NCBI RefSeq assembly: GCF_002968335.2
Contig: NZ_CP134398.1
Span: 2,914,001-2,978,000 of the forward strand
Direction of reading: 5' to 3'
Length of the DNA stretch: 64,000 bases
DNA from: Mycobacterium sp. ITM-2016-00316
GTDB taxonomy: Bacteria; Actinomycetota; Actinomycetes; Mycobacteriales; Mycobacteriaceae
This document shows positions 1 to 7,389 of the stretch, in pieces (the stretch's first letter is position 1; every line of letters begins with the position of its first letter). Under the pieces are notes generated by a model. It worked only from the letters and a program-made list of their open reading frames with translations, ran no database searches and was not told where the DNA came from. A program made the position numbers and the translations under genes.

Positions 1-239
1 TCGACCTGTCTGCCGTGGATTCCAAGGGTTACTGCTTCCAGATCGATCTGACCTGGCGGGCCATCAACGCCGGTTTCACCGTCGTCGAGGTGCCCATCAC
101 GTTCTCCGAACGGGAACTGGGCGTCTCCAAGATGAGCGGGTCGAACATCCGCGAGGCGATGTTCAAGGTCGCCGAGTGGGGGATGCGCGGACGGCTGGAT
201 CGCGCCCGCGGCGTCAGCAGCAGGCCGGCTTCCCTCTAA
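1..239 (+). CDS. ppm1: Polyprenol-phosphate mannosyltransferase, C-terminal end (partial)
   Basis: The reading frame is open from the window edge, in frame from base 3, and ends at TAA 237-239, so only the last ~79 residues are visible. The pattern resembles the end of GT2-family dolichol/polyprenol-phosphate mannose synthases: a conserved '[10 protein letters not shown]' stretch, then '[16 protein letters not shown]'. The family uses GDP-mannose to make polyprenol-phosphate-mannose for lipomannan, lipoarabinomannan and protein mannosylation at the inner membrane. The convergent rbpA neighbour supports the identification, because ppm1 and rbpA are also adjacent in M. tuberculosis. Whether the acyltransferase half is fused or separate lies outside the window. 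Confidence 0.88.
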   Translation, partial: DLSAVDSKGYCFQIDLTWRAINAGFTVVEVPITFSERELGVSKMSGSNIREAMFKVAEWGMRGRLDRARGVSSRPASL

Positions 240-245
240 CGACCG

Positions 246-300
246 CGAGCGTGCGTGTCCGCGGCCGGCACGGGTGCCGGCGCGCGATCACGCACGCTCG
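246..300. terminator. Nested hairpin between convergent ppm1 and rbpA
   Basis: Two perfect 12-base arms, CGAGCGTGCGTG at 246-257 and CACGCACGCTCG at 289-300, enclose a second perfect hairpin with 8-base arms at 264-271 and 274-281 and a 2-base loop. It lies exactly between the converging stop codons (239 and 322) and has no T-tract. It probably serves as a bidirectional terminator of the tract-less type common in mycobacteria. Confidence 0.75.
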
Positions 301-321
301 TGTGGTTCGCGTCGGGCGGCG

Positions 322-657
322 TCAGCCGCGGCGACGGGTCTTGATGATGTCGAGGCGCTCCTTGAGCAGCTCTTCGAGCTCCTCCACCGAACGCCGCTCC
401 AACAGCATGTCCCAGTGCGTCCGCGGCGGCTTGACCTTCTTGGGCTCGGGAACATCGCCGTCGATCAGCGTGCCCTCCATGCCGTTGCGGCAGGGCCAGG
501 TACCGGGGATTTCGGCGTCGTCGGCGAACGGAACCTCGAACTCTTCACCGTTGTCGGTGCGGTAGCGCGCCACCTGGCGTGGCGCCAGGTCGTGGTTGCG
601 GTCGGTCTCGTAGCTCACGGCGCCGAGCCGGCTGCCCCTCAGAACACGATCAGCCAT
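322..657 (-). CDS. rbpA: RNA polymerase-binding protein RbpA
   Basis: This 111-residue protein matches actinobacterial RbpA over its whole length. It has the N-terminal 'MADRVLRGSRLGAVSYETDR' tail, a core around residues 25-72 with 'TWPCRNGMEG', a basic linker 'EPKKVKPPRTHWDMLLERRS' and the C-terminal sigma-interaction helix 'VEELEELLKERLDII'. RbpA binds RNA polymerase and group I/II sigma factors and stabilises the open complex. It is transcribed towards ppm1 and separated from it by a nested hairpin. Its promoter must lie in 658-790, shared with the divergent small gene at 791. Confidence 0.97.
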   Translation of the reverse strand: MADRVLRGSRLGAVSYETDRNHDLAPRQVARYRTDNGEEFEVPFADDAEIPGTWPCRNGMEGTLIDGDVPEPKKVKPPRTHWDMLLERRSVEELEELLKERLDIIKTRRRG

Positions 658-790
658 CGTCCACTCTCCTCAATCACGCGCGATTTCGTCCGGAGCATCA
701 ACGCGGCGGACCCGCGTGAAGTTCCCGACTCAATCCACCAGGATACGGCAGAAGCTGGGCACCTCGGGTGCGGCGGTCTACAGTCGGCGC

Positions 791-1150
791 GTGACATCCG
801 CAACGCCTGGTACATCCGCTGCGCGAAGGCGCAATCGGCCCCAGCCGTGTCGTTGGTGCGGCCGCGAAGTTCCCGATGCAGGCATGGGCCGACGGCGCCA
901 GTACTGCAGGCAGTCCTGCCGGCAGCGCGCCTACGAACAACGCGCGCAGGTCAAGGGCACCTCGGTGGCGCCCGATGCGGTGGTGCTCACTGCCGATGAG
1001 GCCGCCGACCTCTCCGATCGCATCTACCAGGTCCGGTGTGCGGCCGAGGATGTCGTGACCGCCGCCGACGAAGGAGTCGTCGGTACCGAGCTGCGTGAGC
1101 TGTGTGAGGTGCTGCTACAGGCGGCGAAGGCCGCCGACGGCTGGCGTTGA
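791..1150 (+). CDS. Small conserved CxxC...C zinc-ribbon-like protein (Rv2049c-like)
   Basis: I chose GTG 791 because the frame upstream is not protein-like; this gives 119 residues. The N-terminal half is very basic and carries 'CRWCGREV' then 'RRRQYCRQSCRQRAYEQR', a CxxC plus CxxxC arrangement expected of a small zinc ribbon. The C-terminal half is a predicted helical stretch rich in Ala, Asp and Glu. Position next to rbpA, divergently transcribed, matches Rv2049c in M. tuberculosis as I recall it. The function is unknown; nucleic-acid binding is an inference from the basic zinc-ribbon segment. Confidence 0.7.
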   Translation: MTSATPGTSAARRRNRPQPCRWCGREVPDAGMGRRRQYCRQSCRQRAYEQRAQVKGTSVAPDAVVLTADEAADLSDRIYQVRCAAEDVVTAADEGVVGTELRELCEVLLQAAKAADGWR

Positions 1151-1172
1151 TGAAACCGGAGAGTGTGCGGTC

Positions 1173-2378
1173 GTGACCATCCCCACCCCTGATCGGCCGG
1201 CCGGCGTCTGGCGTTTCGCAGAGTTCGTGCTGGACACCCAGCGCTACGAGCTGCGCCGCGACGGCCAGTCGGTGCACGTCGAGCCCCAGGTCTTTGATGT
1301 ACTGACCCAGCTGGTGTCCCACCACGACCGTTTTGTCACCAAGGAGGAGCTGTTCGACTCGGTCTGGGGTGGCCGATTCGTCGGCGAGGCCGCCCTGACC
1401 AGCCGGATCAAGGCCGCCCGCCGGGCACTCGGTGACGACGGCGAATCCCAGCGCTTCATCCGCACCGTCCGGGGCCGGGGCTACCAGTTCGTCGGCACCC
1501 TGACCGAGGACGTGGCCACCCCGCCCGAACAGGCCCCGGCACCGCGCCAGCACATCGCCTTCTGCCGCGCCGCCGATGGCGTGCGACTGGCCTACGCGGT
1601 GGCCGGGGACGGCCCGCCGCTGGTGCGGGCGGCCAACTGGATGACCCACCTCGGCTATGACATCGAGAGCCCGGTGTGGCGGCACTGGGTACGTGATCTC
1701 GCGCACGCGCACACCTTCATCCGCTATGACGAACGTGGCTGCGGACTCTCGGACTGGGATACCGGGGACTTCACCTTCGACGACTGGGTCACCGATCTGG
1801 AGTCTGTGGTCGAAGCGCTTGGCCTGGAACGCTTTCCGCTGCTAGGGGTGTCCCAGGGCGGCGCGGTCGCGGTGGCCTACGCGGCCCGCCATCCCGAACG
1901 GGTGTCCCATCTGGTGCTGTGCGGCGCCTACGCCCGCGGGCGGGCCGTGCGTGCGGTGGGCGAGGACGAGAAGCGGGCCGCAGCACTGGATCTGGACCTG
2001 GCCAGGGTCGGCTGGGGGCGCGACGATCCCGCGTTCCGGCAGGTGTTCGCCGCACAGTTTCAGCCCGACGGCACCCGCGCGGACTGGGAGGCGTTCGACC
2101 ATCTGCAACGCCGCACCACCTCCCCGGAGAATGCGGTGCGATTCCTCGACGAGTTCGGCCGCATCGATGTGCGCGAGGACGCCCAGCAGGTTTCCTGTCC
2201 GACCCTGATCATGCATTCCGCCGATGACCGCCGCGTCCCGATGCGCTACGGCGAGGAATTGGCCACACTGATCCCCGACTCCCGACTGGTGGCGCTGCAC
2301 AGCAACAACCATCTGCTGACCGAGAGTGAACCCGCCTGGCAGGTGTTCCGCACCGAACTCGCCGCGTTTCTGGTCTGA
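1173..2378 (+). CDS. Winged-helix regulator fused to alpha/beta hydrolase
   Basis: GTG 1173 is chosen as start, with 'ggag' upstream. Of 401 residues, about 14-105 form an OmpR/PhoB-type winged helix, with 'LRRDGQSVHVEPQVFDVLTQL' spread over its start and the ending '..TVRGRGYQFVG' typical of that fold. Residues ~125-401 form an alpha/beta hydrolase with 'YDERGCGLSD', nucleophile elbow GVSQGG (Ser227), an acid region 'HSADDRRVPM' and a late 'SNNHLLTE' His. There is no receiver domain. The architecture, known in actinobacterial signal proteins, suggests a one-component regulator whose hydrolase domain binds or cleaves an ester ligand. No target gene is evident except possibly the downstream lipoprotein. 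Confidence 0.85.
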   Translation: MTIPTPDRPAGVWRFAEFVLDTQRYELRRDGQSVHVEPQVFDVLTQLVSHHDRFVTKEELFDSVWGGRFVGEAALTSRIKAARRALGDDGESQRFIRTVRGRGYQFVGTLTEDVATPPEQAPAPRQHIAFCRAADGVRLAYAVAGDGPPLVRAANWMTHLGYDIESPVWRHWVRDLAHAHTFIRYDERGCGLSDWDTGDFTFDDWVTDLESVVEALGLERFPLLGVSQGGAVAVAYAARHPERVSHLVLCGAYARGRAVRAVGEDEKRAAALDLDLARVGWGRDDPAFRQVFAAQFQPDGTRADWEAFDHLQRRTTSPENAVRFLDEFGRIDVREDAQQVSCPTLIMHSADDRRVPMRYGEELATLIPDSRLVALHSNNHLLTESEPAWQVFRTELAAFLV

Positions 2379-2447
2379 TCGCGTTCTCCACCGAATCTCC
2401 ATACAAAATTCATGCGCGCAGGGCCCGCGGCACAGCACGCTGAACAG

Positions 2448-3116
2448 ATGAGAAAGTTGACCCGCACCCTGCTCGTCGGAGCCACCGCCACGTTGGCACT
2501 GACCGCCTGCTCGGGCGGCACCGAGACCGCGACCACCCCGTCACCGTCGGCAACCGAGACGTCGTTTCCGCCATCGGCCAAGTACATCGCCGACATGCCG
2601 GCGGCCGACGGCCGGACCATGACGATCGGCATTGCCGTCGACGGTGACCAGGTCGCGGCCTATGCCTGCAACGGTGTCGACGACGAGGCCTGGTTCTTCG
2701 GGGATCAGTCCGACGGTCGCATCGATATCACCGGCAAGTTCCGCGACACCCTCAGGGCATCGGTCGATGGTGCCGATGTGGTCGGCGATCTGACCATGGA
2801 CGGCGTGGCCTACCGGTTCACCGCAGCCTCGGTGCCAGCGCCGGCGGGGATGTACACCGGCGAGGCCGGCGGGGTGCGGGCAACCTGGGTGGTGCGCCCG
2901 GGCGACTCGGCCACCGGGGTGCAGCATGAACCCGGAGCGAAATCCGCCATGGATTCGGACCTGTTGAGCGACGAAGATTTCCGCGACCAGGTCCGCAATG
3001 CCCGCACGCTGACGCCCGCCTCGCCCATCCTGTCGCTCCAGGAAGGGACGGGCACCGCCGACATCGACGGCCAGGTGGTCACGTTGCAGGTCGTCGACGG
3101 CGACTTCCGGCTCTAA
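2448..3116 (+). CDS. Putative exported lipoprotein
   Basis: ATG 2448 gives a 222-residue protein starting with a basic n-region (MRKLTRT), a hydrophobic stretch and a lipobox ending 'LTAC', followed by a Ser/Thr/Pro-rich linker. The mature domain (~45-222) has alternating beta-like segments ('MTIGIAVDGDQVAAYACNG', 'DGRIDITGKF'), resembling small mycobacterial surface lipoproteins. It lies 69 nt after the winged-helix/hydrolase gene in the same direction. Its TAA overlaps the TAG of the convergent lipoprotein gene by four bases (3113-3116), leaving no room for a terminator. Function unknown. Confidence 0.75.
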   Translation: MRKLTRTLLVGATATLALTACSGGTETATTPSPSATETSFPPSAKYIADMPAADGRTMTIGIAVDGDQVAAYACNGVDDEAWFFGDQSDGRIDITGKFRDTLRASVDGADVVGDLTMDGVAYRFTAASVPAPAGMYTGEAGGVRATWVVRPGDSATGVQHEPGAKSAMDSDLLSDEDFRDQVRNARTLTPASPILSLQEGTGTADIDGQVVTLQVVDGDFRL

Positions 3117-3805
3117 CAGGACAGCCGGACACCGATGCCGGGCGGTGCCTCCGATGCGGAAAGGCACCCGAATCCGTCGACGCCACCGGCACTCAGTCGC
3201 ACCGCGGCGCGTTGGGCGTAGTTGACGCACAGCACCGCGTCGGTCTCGGCACGGCAGCGGAAGTCGCCGAATGCGACCGACGACCCGTCGGGAAGGGCGG
3301 CACCATCGCCGTCGACGAAGGGGCCCGGATCTCCGTGTTGGGATCCGATCTCCACGCTGGAGCCGTCGAAGTCGACCCAGTTGCCCTTCCAGACGGTGAA
3401 CACATCGGGGGGCCGCGGCGGCGGATCGGTGAGGTCCACCAGGCAGGCCAGCAGCCCGTCCCGGTACTTCGGTGTGCTGATGCAGCTCACGGTGTCGGTG
3501 GTGAAGGCGATACCGCCGTCGAGTGTGGTGGTCACCCCGTCGCGGGTGACGGACCCGAAGTCGCCCGGCACGGCCGGCTCACTGTCCTCGATCCGGGAGA
3601 TGACCTCACCGATCTCGGCGTCGGGTGCGATGGTTCCGGACGGTTGCGCGGCCCGCGATGTACTGCCGGGGGCGGCCGAAGCGCTGCTCGGGGCGCTCGA
3701 TGACGGCACCGACAGCGGGGTGCGGGCGGTGGAACTCTCCGAATCCAGGGTCTGCGAACAGCCTGCCACCAGGGCAGACGTCATCAGTAACAGCACCAAC
3801 CGCAT
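3113..3805 (-). CDS. lppI: LppI-like lipoprotein
   Basis: ATG 3805 gives 230 residues with signal 'MRLVLLLMTSALVAGC', whose lipobox Cys begins the mature protein, followed by a long Ser/Ala/Pro linker. The mature part contains several Cys residues and 'GSQHGDPGPFVDGDG'. It is divergent from the lipT-like gene at 3870, the same arrangement as lppI (Rv2046) and lipT (Rv2045c) in M. tuberculosis, so the symbol rests on synteny more than on motif. The 64-bp gap 3806-3869 must contain both promoters. Biochemical role unknown. Confidence 0.68.
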   Translation of the reverse strand: MRLVLLLMTSALVAGCSQTLDSESSTARTPLSVPSSSAPSSASAAPGSTSRAAQPSGTIAPDAEIGEVISRIEDSEPAVPGDFGSVTRDGVTTTLDGGIAFTTDTVSCISTPKYRDGLLACLVDLTDPPPRPPDVFTVWKGNWVDFDGSSVEIGSQHGDPGPFVDGDGAALPDGSSVAFGDFRCRAETDAVLCVNYAQRAAVRLSAGGVDGFGCLSASEAPPGIGVRLSC

Positions 3806-3869
3806 TCGGCCAGGGTAGCGGGCGCGCCCCGACGCGGCGAACCGCCGGATCTTCGCTAACGTCGGCCAC

Positions 3870-5381
3870 ATGCACGAACACACCGTCCGGGTTCGTATCA
3901 ACACCGGAACCATCGAGGGGTTCACCCGCAACGGCGTGCACCGCTGGCGGTCGATCCCGTATGCCAAGCCGCCGGTGGGCGCGCTGCGCTACCGCGCACC
4001 CGTTGCGGCCGAACCGTGGCCAGGGGTGCGCTACTGCCACGGGTTCACCTACTGCGCCCCGCAACAGAAGATGTACACCCTGCTCGGCGTGGGCAGATAC
4101 CAGCCGATGAGCGAGGACTGCCTGACGCTCAACGTGGTGGCACCCGAGGAGCCCGACACCGAGGGCCCGCTCCCGGTGATGTTCTTCATCCACGGCGGCG
4201 GTTACATCATGGGTAGTTCGGCGACACCGATCTATGACGGGGTCGCGCTGGCCCGGCGCGGATGCGTCTACGTCTCGGTGAACTACCGGCTGGGCGCGCT
4301 GGGCTGTCTGGATCTCTCCGCGCTTTCCACGCCCGAGCATCCGATCGACGGCAACCTGTACCTGGCCGACCTGGTACTGGCGCTGCGCTGGGTGCGGGAG
4401 AACATCGCGGTGTTCGGCGGCGACCCCGAGAACGTGACGATCTTCGGTGAGAGCGCCGGCGCACATGCGGTTGCCACCCTGATGGCCGTCCCCGACGCCA
4501 AAGGGCTCTTTGCACAAGCGATCTCGGAGAGTCCCGCCAGCGGCATGGTCCGCACCGCCGAGGCCGCCCCGGTGTTCGCCGAGCAGTTCGCCGGCCTGCT
4601 GGGGGCGTCGGTGTCCGACGGCGCGGCGGCCGTGATGTCGGCACGCCCCGCCGAGCTGGTCACCGCCCTGGACAAGCTCATCGCACGCGGCGGACGCGAC
4701 ATGCCGGGCGCCTTCCCTGCCGGCCCCACCAGCGGCACCGAACTGCTGCCCGAGGATCCGTTGCACGCCATGCGGACCGGCACCGCGCACCGGGTGCCGC
4801 TCATCGTGGGCACCAACGCCGACGAGGGCAAGTTGTTCACCAGGTTCATGCAGCTGCTGCCGATGACCGAGCAGACCATCGAGATGCTGCTGGCAGACTC
4901 CGACACCGGCACCCGGGACCGCATCGTGTCGGCCTACCCGGGCTATCCGAGCAAACAAGCCTGCATCCGACTGGGTGGTGACTTCGCGTTCGGCACGGCG
5001 GCCTGGGACATCGCCGAGGCACACAAAACGCACGCCCCGACGTACTTCTATCGCTACGACTACGCCCCGCGCATCCTGAACTGGTCCGGTATGGGCGCCA
5101 CCCACGCCACCGAACTGCTCGCGGTGTTCGGCATCTACCGGACCCGACTCGGCGCGCTGCTCACCGCCGGCGGGGACCGCGCCTCGGCGAAGCGGGTCAG
5201 CCGGGAAATACAAGCCAGATGGCGTGAATTCAGCCGCACCGGCAGCCCCGGCGAGAGTTGGCCCCGGTATGACGAGAGCATGCGCGCCGTGCTGGTGTTC
5301 GACCGCCGGACCCGGCTTGAATACGACCCGAACGCGGACCGTCGCCGCGCCTGGGAGGGTTTCACGCTGGCCGCCCGATAG
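3870..5381 (+). CDS. lipT: Type-B carboxylesterase, LipT-like
   Basis: This 503-residue alpha/beta hydrolase belongs to the carboxylesterase type B family. Visible hallmarks are 'GIPYAKPP'-like 'SIPYAKPPVG' near residue 30, the 'SEDCLTLNV' motif, oxyanion-hole 'HGGGY' and the nucleophile elbow GESAGA with Ser195. The likely triad is completed by Glu319 in 'TNADEGKLF' and His412 in 'GATHATELL'. No signal peptide is seen, so it is probably cytoplasmic. Family members hydrolyse short-chain esters. Synteny with lppI and rbpA supports lipT. It may be followed by the amine oxidase as a loose transcription unit. Confidence 0.88.
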   Translation: MHEHTVRVRINTGTIEGFTRNGVHRWRSIPYAKPPVGALRYRAPVAAEPWPGVRYCHGFTYCAPQQKMYTLLGVGRYQPMSEDCLTLNVVAPEEPDTEGPLPVMFFIHGGGYIMGSSATPIYDGVALARRGCVYVSVNYRLGALGCLDLSALSTPEHPIDGNLYLADLVLALRWVRENIAVFGGDPENVTIFGESAGAHAVATLMAVPDAKGLFAQAISESPASGMVRTAEAAPVFAEQFAGLLGASVSDGAAAVMSARPAELVTALDKLIARGGRDMPGAFPAGPTSGTELLPEDPLHAMRTGTAHRVPLIVGTNADEGKLFTRFMQLLPMTEQTIEMLLADSDTGTRDRIVSAYPGYPSKQACIRLGGDFAFGTAAWDIAEAHKTHAPTYFYRYDYAPRILNWSGMGATHATELLAVFGIYRTRLGALLTAGGDRASAKRVSREIQARWREFSRTGSPGESWPRYDESMRAVLVFDRRTRLEYDPNADRRRAWEGFTLAAR

Positions 5382-5433
5382 CGGTTAGGAGCAACTGGCT
5401 GCGCCGCCGCGCCGGGTGTGGTTGTTTGGTCCG

Positions 5434-7347
5434 ATGACGCACCCGCTGGACCCGCTGGGCCCCGACGAATTCACTGCTGTCGCTGAGATCCTGGGCCGCG
5501 AACACGGCGTCGGGGCGGGCTGGCGCTACGCGTCCATCGAGATGGCGGAGCCGGGCAAGGCCGAACTCGCGGCCTTCGAGAACGGCGGGCCGGTGCCGGC
5601 GCGCAAGGCCGTTGTCGTGTGCTTCGAGCGGTCCGCCAATGCGACCTACAAGAGTGTGGTGTCGCTGACCGACGGCCGGGTCGAGTCGTTCGAGCACGTG
5701 CCCGGCGCGCAACCGAACTTCACCGTCGACGAGTTCCTCGAGTGTGACCAGATGCTGCGCCGCCACCCCGATTTCCTCGCCGCCCTGGCCGGTCGCGGTA
5801 TCACCGACATCGACCTGGTGTTCGTCGATACCTGGACCTACGGGGACGCCGTCATCCCCGACGAGTTCCGCGGCCGGCGGCTGGGTTGGTCGGACACCTG
5901 GCTCAAGGACGGGCCGGGGATGAATCCGTACGCGCATCTGGTCAGCGGGCTGCACTGCGTGATCGACCTCAACACCATGGAGTTGCTGCGCGTCGAGGAC
6001 ACCGTCAATGTCGAAACCCCGGCCGTGATGGGCGAATACACGCCGCGGCACATCCCGGAGCACATCCGCTCGGCCTCGCGCCGGGAACCGCTCAAACCGC
6101 TGCACATCACCCAGCCCGAGGGTCCGTCGTTCACCCTGGACGGCAATCTGCTGCGCTGGCAGAACTGGTCGCTGCGGGTGGGTTTCAACTACCGCGAGGG
6201 CATGACGCTGCACACCGTGCGGTACCAGGACGGTGACCGGGACCGCTCGGTCGCGCACCGGATGTCGTTCGCGGAGATGGTGGTGCCCTACCGCGACTCC
6301 TCGGTCGACCACTACCGCCGCACCGCGTTCGACATCGGGGAGTGGGGACTGGGTTTCATGACGCAGTCCCTGGAACTCGGTTGTGACTGCCTCGGCGAGA
6401 TCCGCTATCTCGATGCCGTGCTGCACAACAGCAAGGGCGAGCCGTACACCATCACCAACGCGATCTGCATCCACGAGGAGGACGCCGCCGTCCTCTGGAA
6501 GCACGTCGACCATGACACCGGCGCCGAGGTGCGCCGGATCCGCAGGCTCACACTGTCGTTCCATGTCACGGTCGCCAACTACGAGTACCTGGTCTACTGG
6601 CGTCTCTACCAGGACGGCAACATCGAGTGCGAGGTGCGCGCCACCGGCATCATGGTCACCACACCGCTGGCGGCCGGGCAGCCGAACCCCAACGGCACCC
6701 TTGTCGATGAACGCACATACGCCCCCTTCCACCAGCACTTCCTGGTGGCACGGCTCGACCTCGACGTCGACGGCCCCGACAACACCGTCTACATGTCGGA
6801 GTCCTACGCCGAGCCGACCGGACCGGACAATCCGTACGGGCTGTCGCTGGTGACCCGCAATGTCGCGCTGCGCACCGAGGACGAGGGAAAGCAGGATGTC
6901 GACTTCGCCACCCAGCGCGGGTGGAAGGTGGTCAACACCAACGTCGTCAACGGCCTGGGCACCCACCCGTCCTACAAGCTGGTGCCCACCGGGGCGCTGC
7001 CCGCGATGTTCGACGCACAATCCCCGGTGTTGCGGCGAGCCAACGTCATCGGGCACGCGCTGTGGGTCACACCGAATCATCCCGGCGAGCGCTGGCCGGC
7101 CGGGGAATTCGTCAATCAGTCGGTAGCTGACACCGGCCTCGGCGAATGGACCAAGGCCAACCGTTCGATCGACAACACCGACGTGGTGCTCTGGTATGTC
7201 TTCGGCATCCACCACATCACCCGGCCCGAGGACTGGCCGGTGATGCCGGTTGATGTGGTGTCGTTCTGGCTGAAGCCGTTCGGTTTCTTCGACCGAAACC
7301 CGGCACTGGATGTGGCGGCAAGTCCCGGGGAATGCCATAAGAGTTGA
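5434..7347 (+). CDS. Copper amine oxidase (topaquinone enzyme)
   Basis: ATG 5434 gives 637 residues, matching the length of Arthrobacter-type phenylethylamine/tyramine oxidases. The catalytic set is complete: Tyr383 in 'NYEY' (the topaquinone precursor), Asp300 in 'FDIGEW' (general base) and copper ligands His433 and His435 in 'FHQHF' plus His594 in 'FGIHHITRPEDWPVMP'. The enzyme oxidatively deaminates primary amines to aldehydes, releasing ammonia and hydrogen peroxide. There is no signal peptide. An alternative GTG 5416 would add six residues. It is followed 42 nt later by the APH-fusion gene, so the two may act on related compounds, though nothing visible names the substrate. Confidence 0.94.
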   Translation: MTHPLDPLGPDEFTAVAEILGREHGVGAGWRYASIEMAEPGKAELAAFENGGPVPARKAVVVCFERSANATYKSVVSLTDGRVESFEHVPGAQPNFTVDEFLECDQMLRRHPDFLAALAGRGITDIDLVFVDTWTYGDAVIPDEFRGRRLGWSDTWLKDGPGMNPYAHLVSGLHCVIDLNTMELLRVEDTVNVETPAVMGEYTPRHIPEHIRSASRREPLKPLHITQPEGPSFTLDGNLLRWQNWSLRVGFNYREGMTLHTVRYQDGDRDRSVAHRMSFAEMVVPYRDSSVDHYRRTAFDIGEWGLGFMTQSLELGCDCLGEIRYLDAVLHNSKGEPYTITNAICIHEEDAAVLWKHVDHDTGAEVRRIRRLTLSFHVTVANYEYLVYWRLYQDGNIECEVRATGIMVTTPLAAGQPNPNGTLVDERTYAPFHQHFLVARLDLDVDGPDNTVYMSESYAEPTGPDNPYGLSLVTRNVALRTEDEGKQDVDFATQRGWKVVNTNVVNGLGTHPSYKLVPTGALPAMFDAQSPVLRRANVIGHALWVTPNHPGERWPAGEFVNQSVADTGLGEWTKANRSIDNTDVVLWYVFGIHHITRPEDWPVMPVDVVSFWLKPFGFFDRNPALDVAASPGECHKS

Positions 7348-7356
7348 CACCTGTCA
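7345..7356. promoter_or_regulatory. Palindrome upstream of the APH-fusion gene
   Basis: A perfect inverted repeat TGACA-CC-TGTCA starts inside the last codons of the amine oxidase gene and lies about 34 bp before the GTG 7390 start. Its size and position fit a dimeric repressor site. No regulator gene is adjacent, so the assignment as operator is inference. Confidence 0.4.
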
Positions 7357-7389
7357 TGTGTGATCGGGGCCACTGCTAGGTTCACATCC

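Noticed and set aside
3606..5213. 535-codon open frame antisense to lipT
   Set aside because: Composition-driven shadow frame: Gly/Arg/His/Val-rich, no family pattern, while the opposite strand encodes a complete esterase with its triad.
5362..7350. 662-codon open frame antisense to the copper amine oxidase
   Set aside because: Shadow of a high-GC gene; the sense strand has all copper and topaquinone residues.
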